Part shown: positions 1-11,943 of the stretch, in pieces
Numbering within the stretch: position 1 is the first letter of the stretch
Layout of the letters: each line of letters opens with the position of its first letter
Assembly: GCA_019722365.1 (NCBI GenBank)
Contig: JADFUC010001145.1
Coordinates: forward strand, 62,001 to 126,000
Source: Lithospermum erythrorhizon
Lineage: Eukaryota > Streptophyta > Magnoliopsida > Boraginales > Boraginaceae
Direction of reading: 5' to 3'
Length of the DNA stretch: 64,000 bases
The notes under the pieces: model-generated
Seen by the model: only the letters and a program-made list of their open reading frames with translations
Told to the model about the DNA's origin: nothing
The model's database searches: none
Made by a program: the position numbers and the translations under genes

Positions 1-25
1 TTTTGTACTATTAATGAAAATTCAC

Positions 26-3000
26 CTCAGGTCGTCACCCACAATATTTTGCATTGCATTGCCAAACTTTTCACACAAGCGCCCTTCACCTTTTGTCTGG
101 AATAAGGTATGAGGAAAGAGTAACAACAAACAAAAATAAGAAGCAATTTTTTTTTTAATAGAAAACCTGAAAATTGGTCTATTAACATACAAACACTCTA
201 TGACAAGAATGATTATCAGCATCACTGTAACTTTTCAGTGTTTAATCCTATTATACTACTTGAATTATAAACATATTTTATTTACTCCTGATTTACAACC
301 AAATAATGAATGCAGCTACAAGGCATTCTCCAAATAAGAATAAATGAATCCTACGACTTTGTCCAGATAGGACAGTCTGACACTAACACAATTTAACCTC
401 ATACCGATGGAACAATTACTTAACCAATAAATGAGAGAAGGTTATTCAACAATATATTGAATTCTTAAGGACACATTGGTGCAATTAGTCTAATGAAACT
501 ATGCATGTAAGTAATAAATAAATATGGCTCACTTGTACAGGAATTACTCTTACAGGACAGTCATAGAACAACAAAAAATATTCATCACTTTGCATAAGAA
601 AAGGTTCAAAGCAGGAAAGATGGATACATCAAATCCGAACAAAATTCAATCTGAAGAAACAATTTCATATGATCCTCATCATCAATCAATAAATCAGCTA
701 CAGACGTTACTGTTATAAGGTTGCTGATGAGAGAGAAGCAAACCTTATTGATAAGATCAACTGCCACAACATTTCCATATTTCTTCCTAAGATCCAAAAA
801 GTGTCGCTCGGTTACTCGAGGCTGCAGACGTAATACCACATAAGAGTCTGTTAAAGTAAAAGTCAGCTGAAAGTATATCTGAAGCATAGAGAACAATGCT
901 ACTTACAGCTTCCTCCGGCCTTACAAGCTCAAACTTAGGCTTGTATGTCAAATCCACAATCTGATCCCAGAGTAATGGAATAGACCCTCGTACCTACAGA
1001 ATGTCACCGAAGATGTAAGCTTTATAATAGCATAGTTCATTTGAAGTCAGGGAAATAGTTCTAAAATGTAAAGTTGGTCTAGCCCTGCTTATGTAACAAT
1101 TGAAAGTAGCTAAAGGAGCTTCCATGAAGAGGTGAAGAGGTGAAGAGGTAAGTATATAGCATAATGCCCCCAAAAAGGATCTAGTTAAACTCAAGCCTGT
1201 ACTTGAAATCTTAAGAATGTCAAATAATATCCATCACTCTGTGAACACCAATGAATAACGCAATCAGGGGAGAGATGGGGCAATTCCAGTTCGGAATTTC
1301 CAGCTATTTCAGTAAACTCAATAGTAGCATGTTGGATGGCAATCAATAAAAATCCCCCAAATGAATAACATAGTGCAGCTGAGCAAACCTGTACAAAAGA
1401 AGCCGTCAATCCATTGTACTGAATGATTTGTTCAGTTTCCACAAAGTTCGCAACATAGCCATCTGAATCAGCTCCTCTTCTCCACAACCGAGTTCCTTTA
1501 GATTATTGTACCATGTAAACTATCAATTAATGAACATTCCATGACTTTTTTAAGTTTGATTAATTCTAATTACACTTGCCACAAACAATCAAAGAAGGAG
1601 TGTTGACAGTAGTCGAGAATGCTCAGATTAATTTGTTTCTCTTCCACTGGTCGGACTTGGGTTGTCTTAGTTGTATGAGATAGTAATGGTAGAGGAGGTC
1701 AAACAATTTAAACAATGTTACCGATTTTTCTCATTATCAAGGGAAAAAGAGGCGGTTCATATTGGATTATCATGAATACACTAATTCAGTAATAATATAT
1801 TCTCACAAACTCGCTTTTCTAAGGTTGTAAGGGAAAGGTTGGAGATAAATCCAGATAATGCAAAACTCGTGTGTTTTTAACATCTTTAGTCTTACAGGGT
1901 AAAGAAAAAAAGGGGAACAAAAACTTACTCGCAACTTATCTACAAATATAATCAAGGGAAAGTTTGTCACAAGGAACTGTCACAATAGGGAAGCTTTGTT
2001 CAGAAAAGTACCAATTCTTCTGGTGCATCTCCTTGCAATCAATGTAATATCAATAATGTTTCGAGCAATAGCAACTTGAAAGGTGTTAAAGCCTATTAAT
2101 TAGTTAAGGTTTAACTTGAGAAGTAGTGAAATCAAGTTGAAGTTCTATACTTAACCTCTGTAGAACAGTAAAAGTACTAGATACTCATACAAAATAAAAT
2201 AAAAAGGATACTCCCTTGGATTACAGGTAGCAGGTAAGGATCTAGCTGCAAGCGTAAAACAGATAATGAGAGAGTGAGACATGTATTAAAAGCCTGATGT
2301 GGGTAGACTTAAGATACTCAATAAACAACCTCACCTTATTATCAATGAGGACTTCCATCATATAGTTATTCCAAAGAAATCGAGGATCTGCCTGTTGTTA
2401 AAAAAGAACCATTATGAGCATTAACGACGAGAAATGAACATAAACTGTAGTGAGCCTTCAAGCACATTCTGTATAGCAATCGAGAGAGAAACCCCATAGG
2501 CTAATTTTAGGAAATATAAACCACTTCCGATGACACAACAGATACTCTCTTATGAAAATTAAACTCAACAATATAAGAGGACCTTACTTGTCTCCATAGA
2601 GGGAGCAACTTTGATTCATCACCCAAATCATGCAATCTTTGAGCACTGCGAGAATGAACCGGATATATATTATTTCATCACCCCAATCAGGAAATTGCAA
2701 GAGACGTGCGAAAAAGAAGGGTGGGGTGGGTGTGGGAGGTTGGAAGTAGTGGGAGGTTATAATTTCATGATTACATGGACAAAGTTACAAAGGAAATTAA
2801 AGTAACAACTAACAACATAGTAGAAAACAATTAATGTAACAACATGATTACATGGACAAATTATATGGTACCAAGTAGAAGTGCAGCATTAGATAGGAAA
2901 ATTTACCTCAAAGTTATGTTCACATCATATGAAAAGTATAGACCTGGTGTCTTCTCTGCAACTTTTAACATATTAGAAAACTCTGTCTCCATCTGCTTCT

Positions 3001-3804
3001 GTGATAGAAGAACAGCATAAATGATCTCCAGGAACAATCATAAATGCACAGAGATGGGAAAAAGATAACAGATAGATAAAATATTTGTCTTCCAGATAAG
3101 ACGACTATCATTTATATTATAAGATGCATCTTAAGCAAGTTACCTGTTCAGCAGGTGAGCTTTTGAGGGAATGATCACAAGGTAATATTTTTAGCGACGA
3201 GACTATAAAAATAGGGTGCCCCAGGTAAGATCCAATACATTCCCGTTCTGCCACTACCAATAAATATGAGCCTGGAAAGGAACGAGAAAGGTATTAATTT
3301 CAAACTTACTAAGTATGCTCAAATGCCAATAGGACCTCTAGATCAATGTACAATTAGAGTTCAATAAAACATTACTAAATTCAATTAAGCAATCAGCTTT
3401 CAACTTCAAGACAACTAGCAGTATAGATTCTTGTGTGAAGTATAGTTCTTGAATACTCGAAGTAAATTCAAAACTTGCCTGCCAATAGCTTAAGTGTCCC
3501 AATTACACCAAACACTGTCTGAATTTTGGGAACTCGAAGTGAGCTGCATTCAGGTATTTCATCTGAAGAAATCAATAAATGACTAAGATATCAGTCTTCG
3601 AGAACGATTACTACTGAAAAGCAAACTTAAGCAATATAAAAGTAAGAAAAACCAACCAATAAGCTTCATGGACCCATCCATTCTACTAACAGATAAACAC
3701 GAGCCAGAAGATCCATCTGTGGGCTCGATAACGTACTGATCTGGGAATTCCCAGAGACGCATTCGAGTATATAGCTTCTGTGAGGGATTGGCCTTCTCCA
3801 TCAT
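26..3804 (-). CDS. SAC7: SAC-domain phosphoinositide phosphatase, SAC7/RHD4-like (3' part off window)
   Basis: Minus-strand gene with 12 exons in the window: 3657-3801(ATG; a second ATG at 3802-3804), 3479-3562, 3144-3271, 2907-2998, 2588-2645, 2335-2391, 2212-2245, 2012-2092, 1389-1495, 907-993, 744-821, 26-96. Their lengths sum to 1022 nt (340 codons plus 2 nt), in frame throughout. The protein begins [20 protein letters not shown] and contains [20 protein letters not shown] and [13 protein letters not shown], the N-terminal SAC-domain signature of plant SAC6/7/8; it looks closest to Arabidopsis SAC7/RHD4, a PI4P phosphatase of secretory membranes and root-hair tips (family knowledge). The catalytic CX5R motif and the C-terminal membrane anchors lie beyond the left edge, so activity cannot be judged here. 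Intron 2 has a GC donor (CAG|GCAAGT at 3478). Exon 7 is only 34 nt. Confidence 0.93.
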
Positions 3805-4590
3805 TATTGAAACTCAATCTCTAGCAAAACACCAAAACTAAACATCAGAATTCAGAACTAGCTTTAACCAGCTAATCAAAAAAGTATCATTCAATTGCAT
3901 AAAGAGGTATAGATGCACATGTTCCTCTGAACAAAAACCTAACATCTCAAACAATTTTTTCATCACACAAAATCAACCATACATTAACATAAAAGGAAAA
4001 AAATACTACCCCCATCCCAAAAAGATAGTCTAGTTTGATTTTCAGTAGTCAATTAACAATCTTTGTGTACTTAATAGACACAAATAACTATGATTTGAAT
4101 CAAAACTAGCATGTTAATAAATAATAATGAAGTACCTTAAAAATACTATATTTTTATTTATTATTGCCAAATTATACCAACATATTACCATATATTTGAG
4201 TTCAAGATCCAAAAAGTCAACCATCAAAATTCAAATTTTTAAAATGGAGGGAGTAGAAAACTACAGCTACCCATTTGATCAAATTATAATCAATATCAAA
4301 TAATGAGTATATACACTAACAAAAATGACCAACATGGGTAGATCTCAAAATTAAACTGAACAAAAAAATGCCATAATTTTTTAAAAAAGGCAAGCTTTAC
4401 CTGAATGGAAAATGGGTTTCTTGATCAGGAAAAATGGATTAGTATACTTATAATGGTTATTTGAGATTGATTTAATATTGTAAGAAGAATAAATATGAAG
4501 CAGAATAATGGAAGAAGTCAAATAAAGATGAGAAATTGAAGCAGAAAAATCGAGATTGATCAAAGTGGTAGTGTTGAATTAACAGAAATA
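3805..4590 (-). promoter_or_regulatory. 5' UTR and leader intron of the SAC7-like gene
   Basis: On the minus strand a donor CAG|GTAAAG at 4400 and an acceptor TAG at 3821 define a 580-bp leader intron just upstream of the ATG. The non-coding first exon would lie above 4401, with its 5' end somewhere near 4550-4600. The intron contains a MITE-like insertion. The splice sites are seen in sequence; the transcription start is inferred. Confidence 0.55.
4006..4253. mobile_element. Stowaway-like MITE in the SAC7 leader intron
   Basis: A 248-bp segment flanked by TA dinucleotides, with ends CTACCCCCAT and (reverse complement of the right end) CTCCCTCCAT. This fits degenerate Stowaway (Tc1/mariner) terminal repeats and a TA target duplication. 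There is no coding capacity. Confidence 0.6.
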
Positions 4591-4599
4591 ACGAAATAT

Positions 4600-5300
4600 T
4601 CGGTTGTGTAATGAAATGTGAAGCACTAACCAATAATTAAGCATTTTGTACTCTAGGATTATAATACTCATTACTATGTCTGATTTTGGTTATGGTATTG
4701 GTCGGGCCAATCATGAGCTGCCCAATGTTCAATGGATTGTTGCATTAAATCATTCCAACAACAATGCTTAAAATCGGAAATGATTCTCAGCCTCCTCCTC
4801 TCCGTGCTTCATTCCATAATTTTTTAAATATTTTTATAATATTTCCGAAATATTTCCTATTTTTATCATTCCGAAACAACCAAAATTTAACATAACATAA
4901 CATATAGAATTTTCAAAATACAAATACAACCAAAATTTAACATCATGCGTTTAATAACATAATTCGGACTTGCGGACAAAGGTATCAGGAGGGTTATTGA
5001 TGCTAGTTGTCTGGCTAGACATGGCAAATAAGTTTAGTGACAATTGCATAAGAAAACAACTTATGTTACGAGAGAATATCGATATTGCATGTACATGACA
5101 CTTCACAATACTGTACTTCGATCTGTTTCCTTTTTTTCCTCGGGCAGCAGAAAATATTGTTATGGGAAGAGCCTCTCATAATCAAACTAATTATATACCA
5201 GCAATGAAGAATGGTACGCCTTGAAGCTCGTATGATCCCATATATCCGCCCACAGTAGTATGAATCGCAGTAAATCATGAACATTCAGCCAAGTATCTGA
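4600..5300. other. Intergenic spacer between SAC7-like and DSK2 genes
   Basis: AT-rich spacer. It should hold the SAC7-like promoter on the left and the DSK2 3' UTR on the right. I see no gene or clear repeat in it. Confidence 0.5.
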
Positions 5301-8300
5301 CTACTGACCAAGATTACCAAGCAGGCGTTCCACAGCTGCGTGAACATTACCAGCAGTCGCAATCAGCGCCCGAATGTTTTCCTGGGGGTCGAAGAAACCC
5401 ATCTCCTGTAGTTGTGCAAGTTGAGTAGCATATTGTTCTTCAGGAGGTACTATATCATGCAGAATACAAGGAAAACGAAAAGGAAATTATTATGACAGTA
5501 GAGTACTAAAGCATAAAAGTATATGTAAGGAGAGAAGAAATCACAACCATTGGGTCTATTAGCAGCAGCAGCAAGGCCACCAGCTCCAAGTCCAAACATG
5601 TTCATCAACGATTCCATTCCTGAATTATCACATGTTCCAACCACAATGGAATGCCTTGTGTTAGCAAATTAAGGTAAATGATACTACCTCTTCCCAATTT
5701 AACGGGGAGGTTTGACTAATCAATTCAACTTACTCATTTTTTACCTTGTTCGAATAATGTTTTAATGCAAAATTTTGACATATAACTGTATAAGTATGTG
5801 GTGTATAGGATCTAATTGGATGGATCTTTAAAGTTAAGTGAATGAATTATTGCTTCATAAGAAAGTATCTCATTCCAATTCAACTTAGAACAGCCAACTT
5901 TAGGGAGTAACAAGAAGCTTTACGTGATTAACATGTTAGACCACATCATTCTACAACTTTAAATAAAGTTAGGATAAAACAATAAAGAGATAAGGATACA
6001 CCAGGAGATTGCAAGAATATATCATAAATGAAAAATAAAAAGCTAAAAAAAAAGAAACATACCAGTACCACCACCAGTCTGCCCTGGTTCCCTGCAGGGA
6101 TTAAAAAAGAAAACAGAATTGTCAAAAACTTCAACTGGCTAAAACAATTGTTCACGCACACTAAACAGATTGATCAGAAATAGGACAGAAACAGAAAGAA
6201 ACAGATTCACTTACTGGGCTGATCTCTGTTGACCAACTTGAGACCCGAGTCCTTGCTGAAGAGTCATGAGTTGCTGAGATTATCACAAGCACACAGATAA
6301 AAAAAAACTCAGCATATGACTAAAAGTACATTAATGAAAACAGCAATGCCGATCAGGAAAGAGGCTGGGTAGTTGAGCGATCTCAAGAGGATACCAAACA
6401 TATTTTTTTACTATTTGTTCCTTCTTCAGGCTCTAAAATGCTCTAAAATGCATCAAATTTTGACCAACATTGTAAGATGATAGTCCAAAAAGAGGGAAAC
6501 GATAAAATGCAAGACAAACATTTTTCTTGAAGTTCTTACGAAGTTAAACAGATTTAAAATGAAGGGAGTGTTAAATTTCAGTCCTAAACATATTCCAAGT
6601 TTGCAACTACCTGTAAGTTTTAGACAAAACTTGAAAACAACAGAGAAATCTCTTATCTACTAAAATTTGAGCAATAACAACAGCCTGTTGTATTATGAGC
6701 ACCATAAAACTGCAGGTTCAAAATAATGCAATCATTTCAATTGCATCTTTTGGAACGATCTTGCAACTTCTCTTACTCAAGGAACAAATTGGTAAAAGTA
6801 TGATTTGTTAGCCCTTGAAAAGCTATATCATTTTTTGTGGTCATGTATATGAGAAGGCGAGCGTCGCAGGAAGAACAAGGGAACATCTCACCTGCATCAT
6901 CTCTGGAGAAGTCAATTGACGAATTAAATCAGGATTTTGCATCATTTCTCTAAGTTGTGGGTTGGAGTCCATCATGTTGCGCAGGGCTGGATTGAGGCCA
7001 AGAATCTAAGAAATCCCAAATTCAATATATTAATCAAAGAGTGAGATAAATAAAGAAGAGGCCTTGTTGCAAATGAAATAAAAGACTGGCTGGCAAAACC
7101 ATGGGACAACTAAGAAGAAATCTTAAGAAATCAAAACTACCTGGTTCATCTGTTGAGGGTTCGAAAGCACAGACTGCATCATCTCTGACATTGCTGGATT
7201 TTGCATTAACTGATTCAACGATGAGGCATCTGGCATAGCACCAAGCATCTCAGGGAGGCCAAGTCCGCCTAATCCAGAAACCGGAGCCCTAGCCTCTCCA
7301 GTTTCAGCTGGTCTTGCAGTAGGAGTTGTTGGGGCTCTACCGGCTTATAAATGTAATGACAATTATTTAGTAACAAATTGAAACACCTACATAGATTTCT
7401 GACTTATTGAACACTTATATCATTTACATAGAAAAATGATTCGAAAAAATCTTCTAGTCCAGAAATAGAGGTAACAGAGTGTATACTTACTGCCACCAGA
7501 AGCCCAGGGATTTGGAAGGGGATTAGTGTTTGGAGCAGGTGGGTTCCCAGCTGCTTCAGCACCTGCAGTTGGAGGATTAGATGCCTGATCTCTGACAGCC
7601 GCCCCACCTTGTGCGCCCAAAAGAGCTGCAAAAGGGTTAGATCCTACATCATTTCTTGAATCACCAGTCATCGTGGCAGCATTAAGAAGCGGATCCTGAA
7701 CATTTTCATACATGCGCCTGAGCATGTTGAATCCTTCAGGAGACGCTTCTATGTTGCTCATTGCCCTATCTGTATTCCGCATCATCTCTCGCATAAGTTC
7801 AGGATTTCGTGCAGCCTCCATTGTCTGCCTGAGAGTGGCAGGGTCATTGAGTATGTGTCCAAGTTCTGGGTTGCGTTCGATAATGTCACGCATTTGAGGA
7901 TTGTTCATGATCATATTTCTCATGATTTCAGGATTATTCATCAGATTCTGAACAAGAGGCATATTCATTATATCTCTCATCATGTTAGGATTCTGAGTCA
8001 ACTGTTGTTGCACTTGTTCAAACTCGGGTAACCCAGCTCCAAATAAACCACCGCCACTGCCTAAACCATTCGCACCAAGTCCAGGAAACAACGAAGCTCC
8101 GAGACCAGATCCTCCAAGTGGTCCACCTTCATTTGGACTTGCATCTCTTGGAGCAGCTGGGCTGGTATTTACTGGACCGGTGTTAGTCGTGTTTGGAGAG
8201 GCAGCTGGCGAAAAACCCCGTACCAAGTGAATAGTGTGATCCGCCTCCAAACCTAAACACCACACACACAACACAAGAAAGAAGAGAGAAGTATATATTA

Positions 8301-9403
8301 ATATGCATATTCTTAAGGGAGTATTAACATGCTAATTTTGATTCAATCAAACTTATATATCTCAATCAACGCTTCAAACTTCCGTAATTTGACCAATAAA
8401 ACTCAAACCATACAACAATTTCGAAACAAACATAATAAAAAACAAAAAAATCACACACCTTTATTAACATGAACTAATATTAGGTGAAACAAATATATCA
8501 CATACGACTACTTCATTAAAATGCTAATTCCAATTCAAATCAAACTTATATATCTCAATCAACGCTTCAAGTTCTCTTTTGAAACGGGGGACCCACAACC
8601 GCTACTCTTCGAGTGCTGGATAGAACTCGGGCTGACGCAATAAACTGCAAACCACGTCAGTCAGGAAACCACACTAGGCAAGCCCCGTGTGACAGGCTCG
8701 ACCATGGTAGGGGGAATCGAACGACCTTATGGTCACAAGCTCACCTACTCCACCAACTTGGCCACCCTTGTGGGCAAGTCTTCAAGCTCTCTTAATTTGA
8801 CCAATAAAACTCAAAACTCAACAATCATTTGAAACAAAGGTACTAAAAAAGCATAAATTAAAATGTCAATTAAAATAAATTGGAACATTACTAAGATGCT
8901 AATTTCAATTAAAATCAAACTTATACAGTATATCTCAATCAACGCTTCAAACCTTGTTAATTTTGAGCAATAAAAGTCAACCCATACAACAATTTCACAT
9001 AAAAGTCAACCCAGACAACAAATTCACATAAACCTATTAATTTTTGTCGGTTTTGAATTTTTTTTCTTACCATTTCGGTTCGGTCTCATATTTTTCCAAC
9101 CAAATCGGAAAAAATGGGTCGGTTTTTTGAAACAAAACTAATAAAAAAAGCAATAAAATTACCATAAGTTTTGAGGGTTTGATCATCCTTTAAGATCCGT
9201 CCTTTATATATCAAGCGTTGTTGCTGAGGTGGAATTTCGCATTTTGAAGCAATCTCTGTTTTCAATGATCCGACGGTGGTGGTTTCTAGCTCAACATCTA
9301 CCGTGAATTTTGAGCCGTTGGATGATCGTATATTCAGTGTCACTTTTCCCCCTCCCGATGAAACGACGTCGTTTGTTGCTGAGCTGGCATCTCCTCCTCC
9401 CAT
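5301..9403 (-). CDS. DSK2: Ubiquitin receptor DSK2 / ubiquilin (UBL-STI1-UBA)
   Basis: Eight exons: 9163-9403, 7491-8252, 7141-7343, 6892-7005, 6215-6273, 6063-6091, 5548-5619, 5301-5449. They total 1629 nt, giving 542 aa, matching the usual ubiquilin length. The UBL domain (about residues 19-93) runs from [11 protein letters not shown] to [12 protein letters not shown]1-type Asn/Met/Pro-rich segments occupy about 168-270 and 345-430, and a UBA domain with the MGF motif ([20 protein letters not shown]) ends the protein. Ubiquilins shuttle polyubiquitinated clients to the 26S proteasome, and plant DSK2 also links to autophagy (family knowledge). The start at 9403 (MGGGDAS) matches the MGG start of plant DSK2; an upstream in-frame ATG at 9445 would add 14 residues. 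Exon 6 is a 29-nt microexon. Intron 1 (8253-9162) holds a SINE and a triplicated repeat. Confidence 0.95.
5684..5907. mobile_element. MITE-like element in a DSK2 intron
   Basis: A 224-bp segment bounded by TA on both sides, with ends CTACCT and (reverse complement) CTCCCT. The inverted match beyond the first bases is weak, so this is a decayed Stowaway-like candidate. Confidence 0.4.
8329..9030. repeat. Triplicated intronic repeat in DSK2 intron 1
   Basis: Three direct copies of an AT-rich unit starting near 8329, 8521 and 8896. Each contains ATCTCAATCAACGCTTCAA followed by a block like ATTTGACCAATAAAACTCAA. The second copy is split by the SINE at 8579-8779; without the SINE and its duplication the periods are about 190 and 160 bp. 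Confidence 0.75.
8579..8779 (-). mobile_element. tRNA-derived SINE (201 bp) in DSK2 intron 1
   Basis: Read on the minus strand it has a Pol III A box TGGCCAAGTTGG (8753-8764) and a B box CGTTCGATTCC (8713-8723) at tRNA-like spacing, then a conserved body containing CTTGCCTAGTGTGGTTT. It is flanked by near-perfect 14-bp target duplications (8565-8578 and 8780-8793, one mismatch). A second copy of the same family body is seen at about 22560-22735. Confidence 0.82.
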
Positions 9404-10404
9404 TACAAACCCTGTCTGTCTTTTTTGTGTAATAAGAGAAAGCAAGGAGGCTCAATTTGTTAAGCAATTATTATAGGGGGGGAGGGGGTGTTGGGGAATA
9501 GAGGATGTTGATTTTCTTGCCAGCCAATTGATTTATTTATCTTGATCATCAGAGTTAGGTCGTTGTAAAGGGGCGGTGGGTGGGTTTTTAAAAAAAATCA
9601 CATTTGACTATACTCAAAGGCTTTAAACCGATTTTTATTGTAGAGACGTCGGTGGGAATTCAGATATTTTGTTGTAAAATAATTTGAAATTACTATTAAA
9701 GTCGAAGATTTAACTTGTAAAATTTGATTCAATATTCGGTTTATTATAGTTGGAACCGAACCTTTTTAGGTTCAATTGACTTCGAATCTAACCTCGAATT
9801 TGATTTGATGTGTTAAGTTCTGTGTAATAACAGGAGTGAAGGAGCATTTGCTGTTATATCACCAACAATAACACTGGTCAATAAAGTTACAAAAGTGTTT
9901 ATATAAAAACAAAAATATAAAAGAAATTGATGGTTTTTAAAATATACTGACTTGTTAAGCCGGAAAATCAATAAGTGACCCAATAATGGAAGCTAGCATT
10001 CTTATGTCATTTAAAAGATTATAACAATCGATAAACATTAATTTTGAAATAGTTATTACATTATTAATTTTATAATAAAATGCTTTCAATTGTTACAAAT
10101 ACCTTTCAAATTCCCAATTAATCATTGTACAATGCATGTACTTATATTAATGGAGTCTTGCATTTGAAAGAATCGTTCAATCTACCAAAGCATTAAGCGG
10201 CAATCTTAAAGTTAACTTTACTGATGATAAGGAAAATTAGAGACAGATTAGTAAAATTGATTTCAACAAAAAATAAAAGATAATTGAGTCATTTTTCAAG
10301 AAACCTTCATAAATCATTCATGTAAATATGTAGTATATAAGAAATTATAAATTTATATTTTATTTGAGGTCTACAAAAAATTATCAAAAATGTATTATCT
10401 TATA
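9404..10404. other. DSK2 5' flank / intergenic
   Basis: Upstream region of DSK2. It includes a G-run tract at 9476-9497 (C-rich in the DSK2 sense). The rest is AT-rich with no gene or repeat I can support. Confidence 0.4.
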
Positions 10405-11400
10405 ATTTTAGCGAATTACTAATTTAGCACTCTATCCCTGAGTCGGGTCCGAAAATATAATCTTAATCGAGTATTAATTTATCGAGTTTCTACTGTAGTT
10501 GGTAATTGAAAAAAATGAACAAAAAAAACATGAATTATTCGAGTTGGGACTTGCCAAAAATATTATCTTAGAGAGTTTATTAAATAATCGAGTATTAATT
10601 TATCGAGATTCTACTGTAGTTGATAATTGTAAAAAAAAAATTAAATTAAAAAGGAACGAACAAAAACCCAGTGGCATATGACCGTGAGTAAAAAAATGAA
10701 AAAAACACGAATTATTCATTTATTAGCACCTATCCTCGAGTCGGGACTGGCCAAAAGTATTAAATTAAATAGTTTATTAAATAATCGAGTTTCTACAATA
10801 GTTGATAATTGCAAAAAAAAAAAAAAAAAAAAAGAGAAGAAAAGCGTGAATTATTAATTTAGCTTTTTATCCCCAAGTAAATGACTTGCCAAAATAAAAT
10901 ATTATCTTAGAGAGTTTATTAAATAATCGAGTATTAATTTATTGAGTTTCTGCTGTGATCGTAATAATTGCAAAAAAATAAAAATAAAAAGAACTAAAAG
11001 CGCATTGGCGTATGACGCGTGTAAAAATGAAAAAACAACAATTATTAATTTCACTAGCGCTCATCTTCGAGCCGGGACCGGCCAAGAATATTATCTTAGA
11101 GTGTTTAATTACAAACAAACAAAAAAAATCAAACAAAAGAATACAAAAAATATTATCTTAGAGAATATAAAATAATCGAGTTTCTATTGTAGTTGGTAAT
11201 TGTAAAAAAAAATTAAAATAGAGCGAAAAATAAGCCCAGCGATCGCGTATGATAAGTGATTAAAAAAATGTAAAAGAAACGAAAAAATCATGAATTATTA
11301 ATTTAACATCTATCTCGATAGTATTAGATATTATTATCTTGAAAATTTATTATTAAATAATCAAGTATTAATTTATTGATGATTGATAATAGTAAACAAA
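10405..11400 (+). repeat. Degenerate tandem repeat array (period about 120-190 bp)
   Basis: About six divergent copies beginning AATTATTAATTT, continuing through a GAGTCGGGAC-like block, TATTATCTTAGAGAGTTTA, TAAATAATCGAGTATTAAT and TTTCTACTGTAGTTG, then an A-rich spacer. Copies start near 10412, 10531, 10709, 10849, 11039 and 11291. The same family occurs in reverse orientation at 29.2-31.9 kb. Confidence 0.8.
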
Positions 11401-11943
11401 ACCAAAAAACAAAAGCATAAAAAAAGAAATAAAGCTCACGCGCCTGTGTATGACTGCGTGCAGCTCACTACACTGCACTCCTTATATATACTCTATAGAT
11501 CTATAGATATAGATTTTCTCACTATATGTTGATAATGCCACTTTAGTTGAAGTGGAATCCAAAATTACAAATAGATGAATATCATAAAATAATGTTTCAT
11601 CTTAAAAGTTCAACTTTTTACAACATGAAACTTACAAGTAAGCTGTAGTTTTTCCAAGACTTGCATAAACATTGCAATATTCTTCTATGATCTAGAACAT
11701 AACTTGCTTGAAAACTATGCCCCCATTCTTGTGGGGACTATCCATAGGTTCTTTACAAAAAAAAACTCAACCACCAACTGGCATTCCTGTGTGGAGTATC
11801 TCTTGGTTCTTTGCAGAATATCTGAACTTCCAATACTCTCACGAAAACAGGAACAAATTACAAATAGAAAAACTATCCTCATTTAGTTTCTTCCTGCCAG
11901 TGAGGCACACTTGATTGATGGCAAATGTTCAGAATTCAGTTTC
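11400..11943. other. 3' flank of the GRIP golgin gene
   Basis: Contains the presumed 3' UTR of the minus-strand golgin. Short direct repeats (TGTGGGGACTATC / TGTGGAGTATC) are visible, but no gene. Confidence 0.35.
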
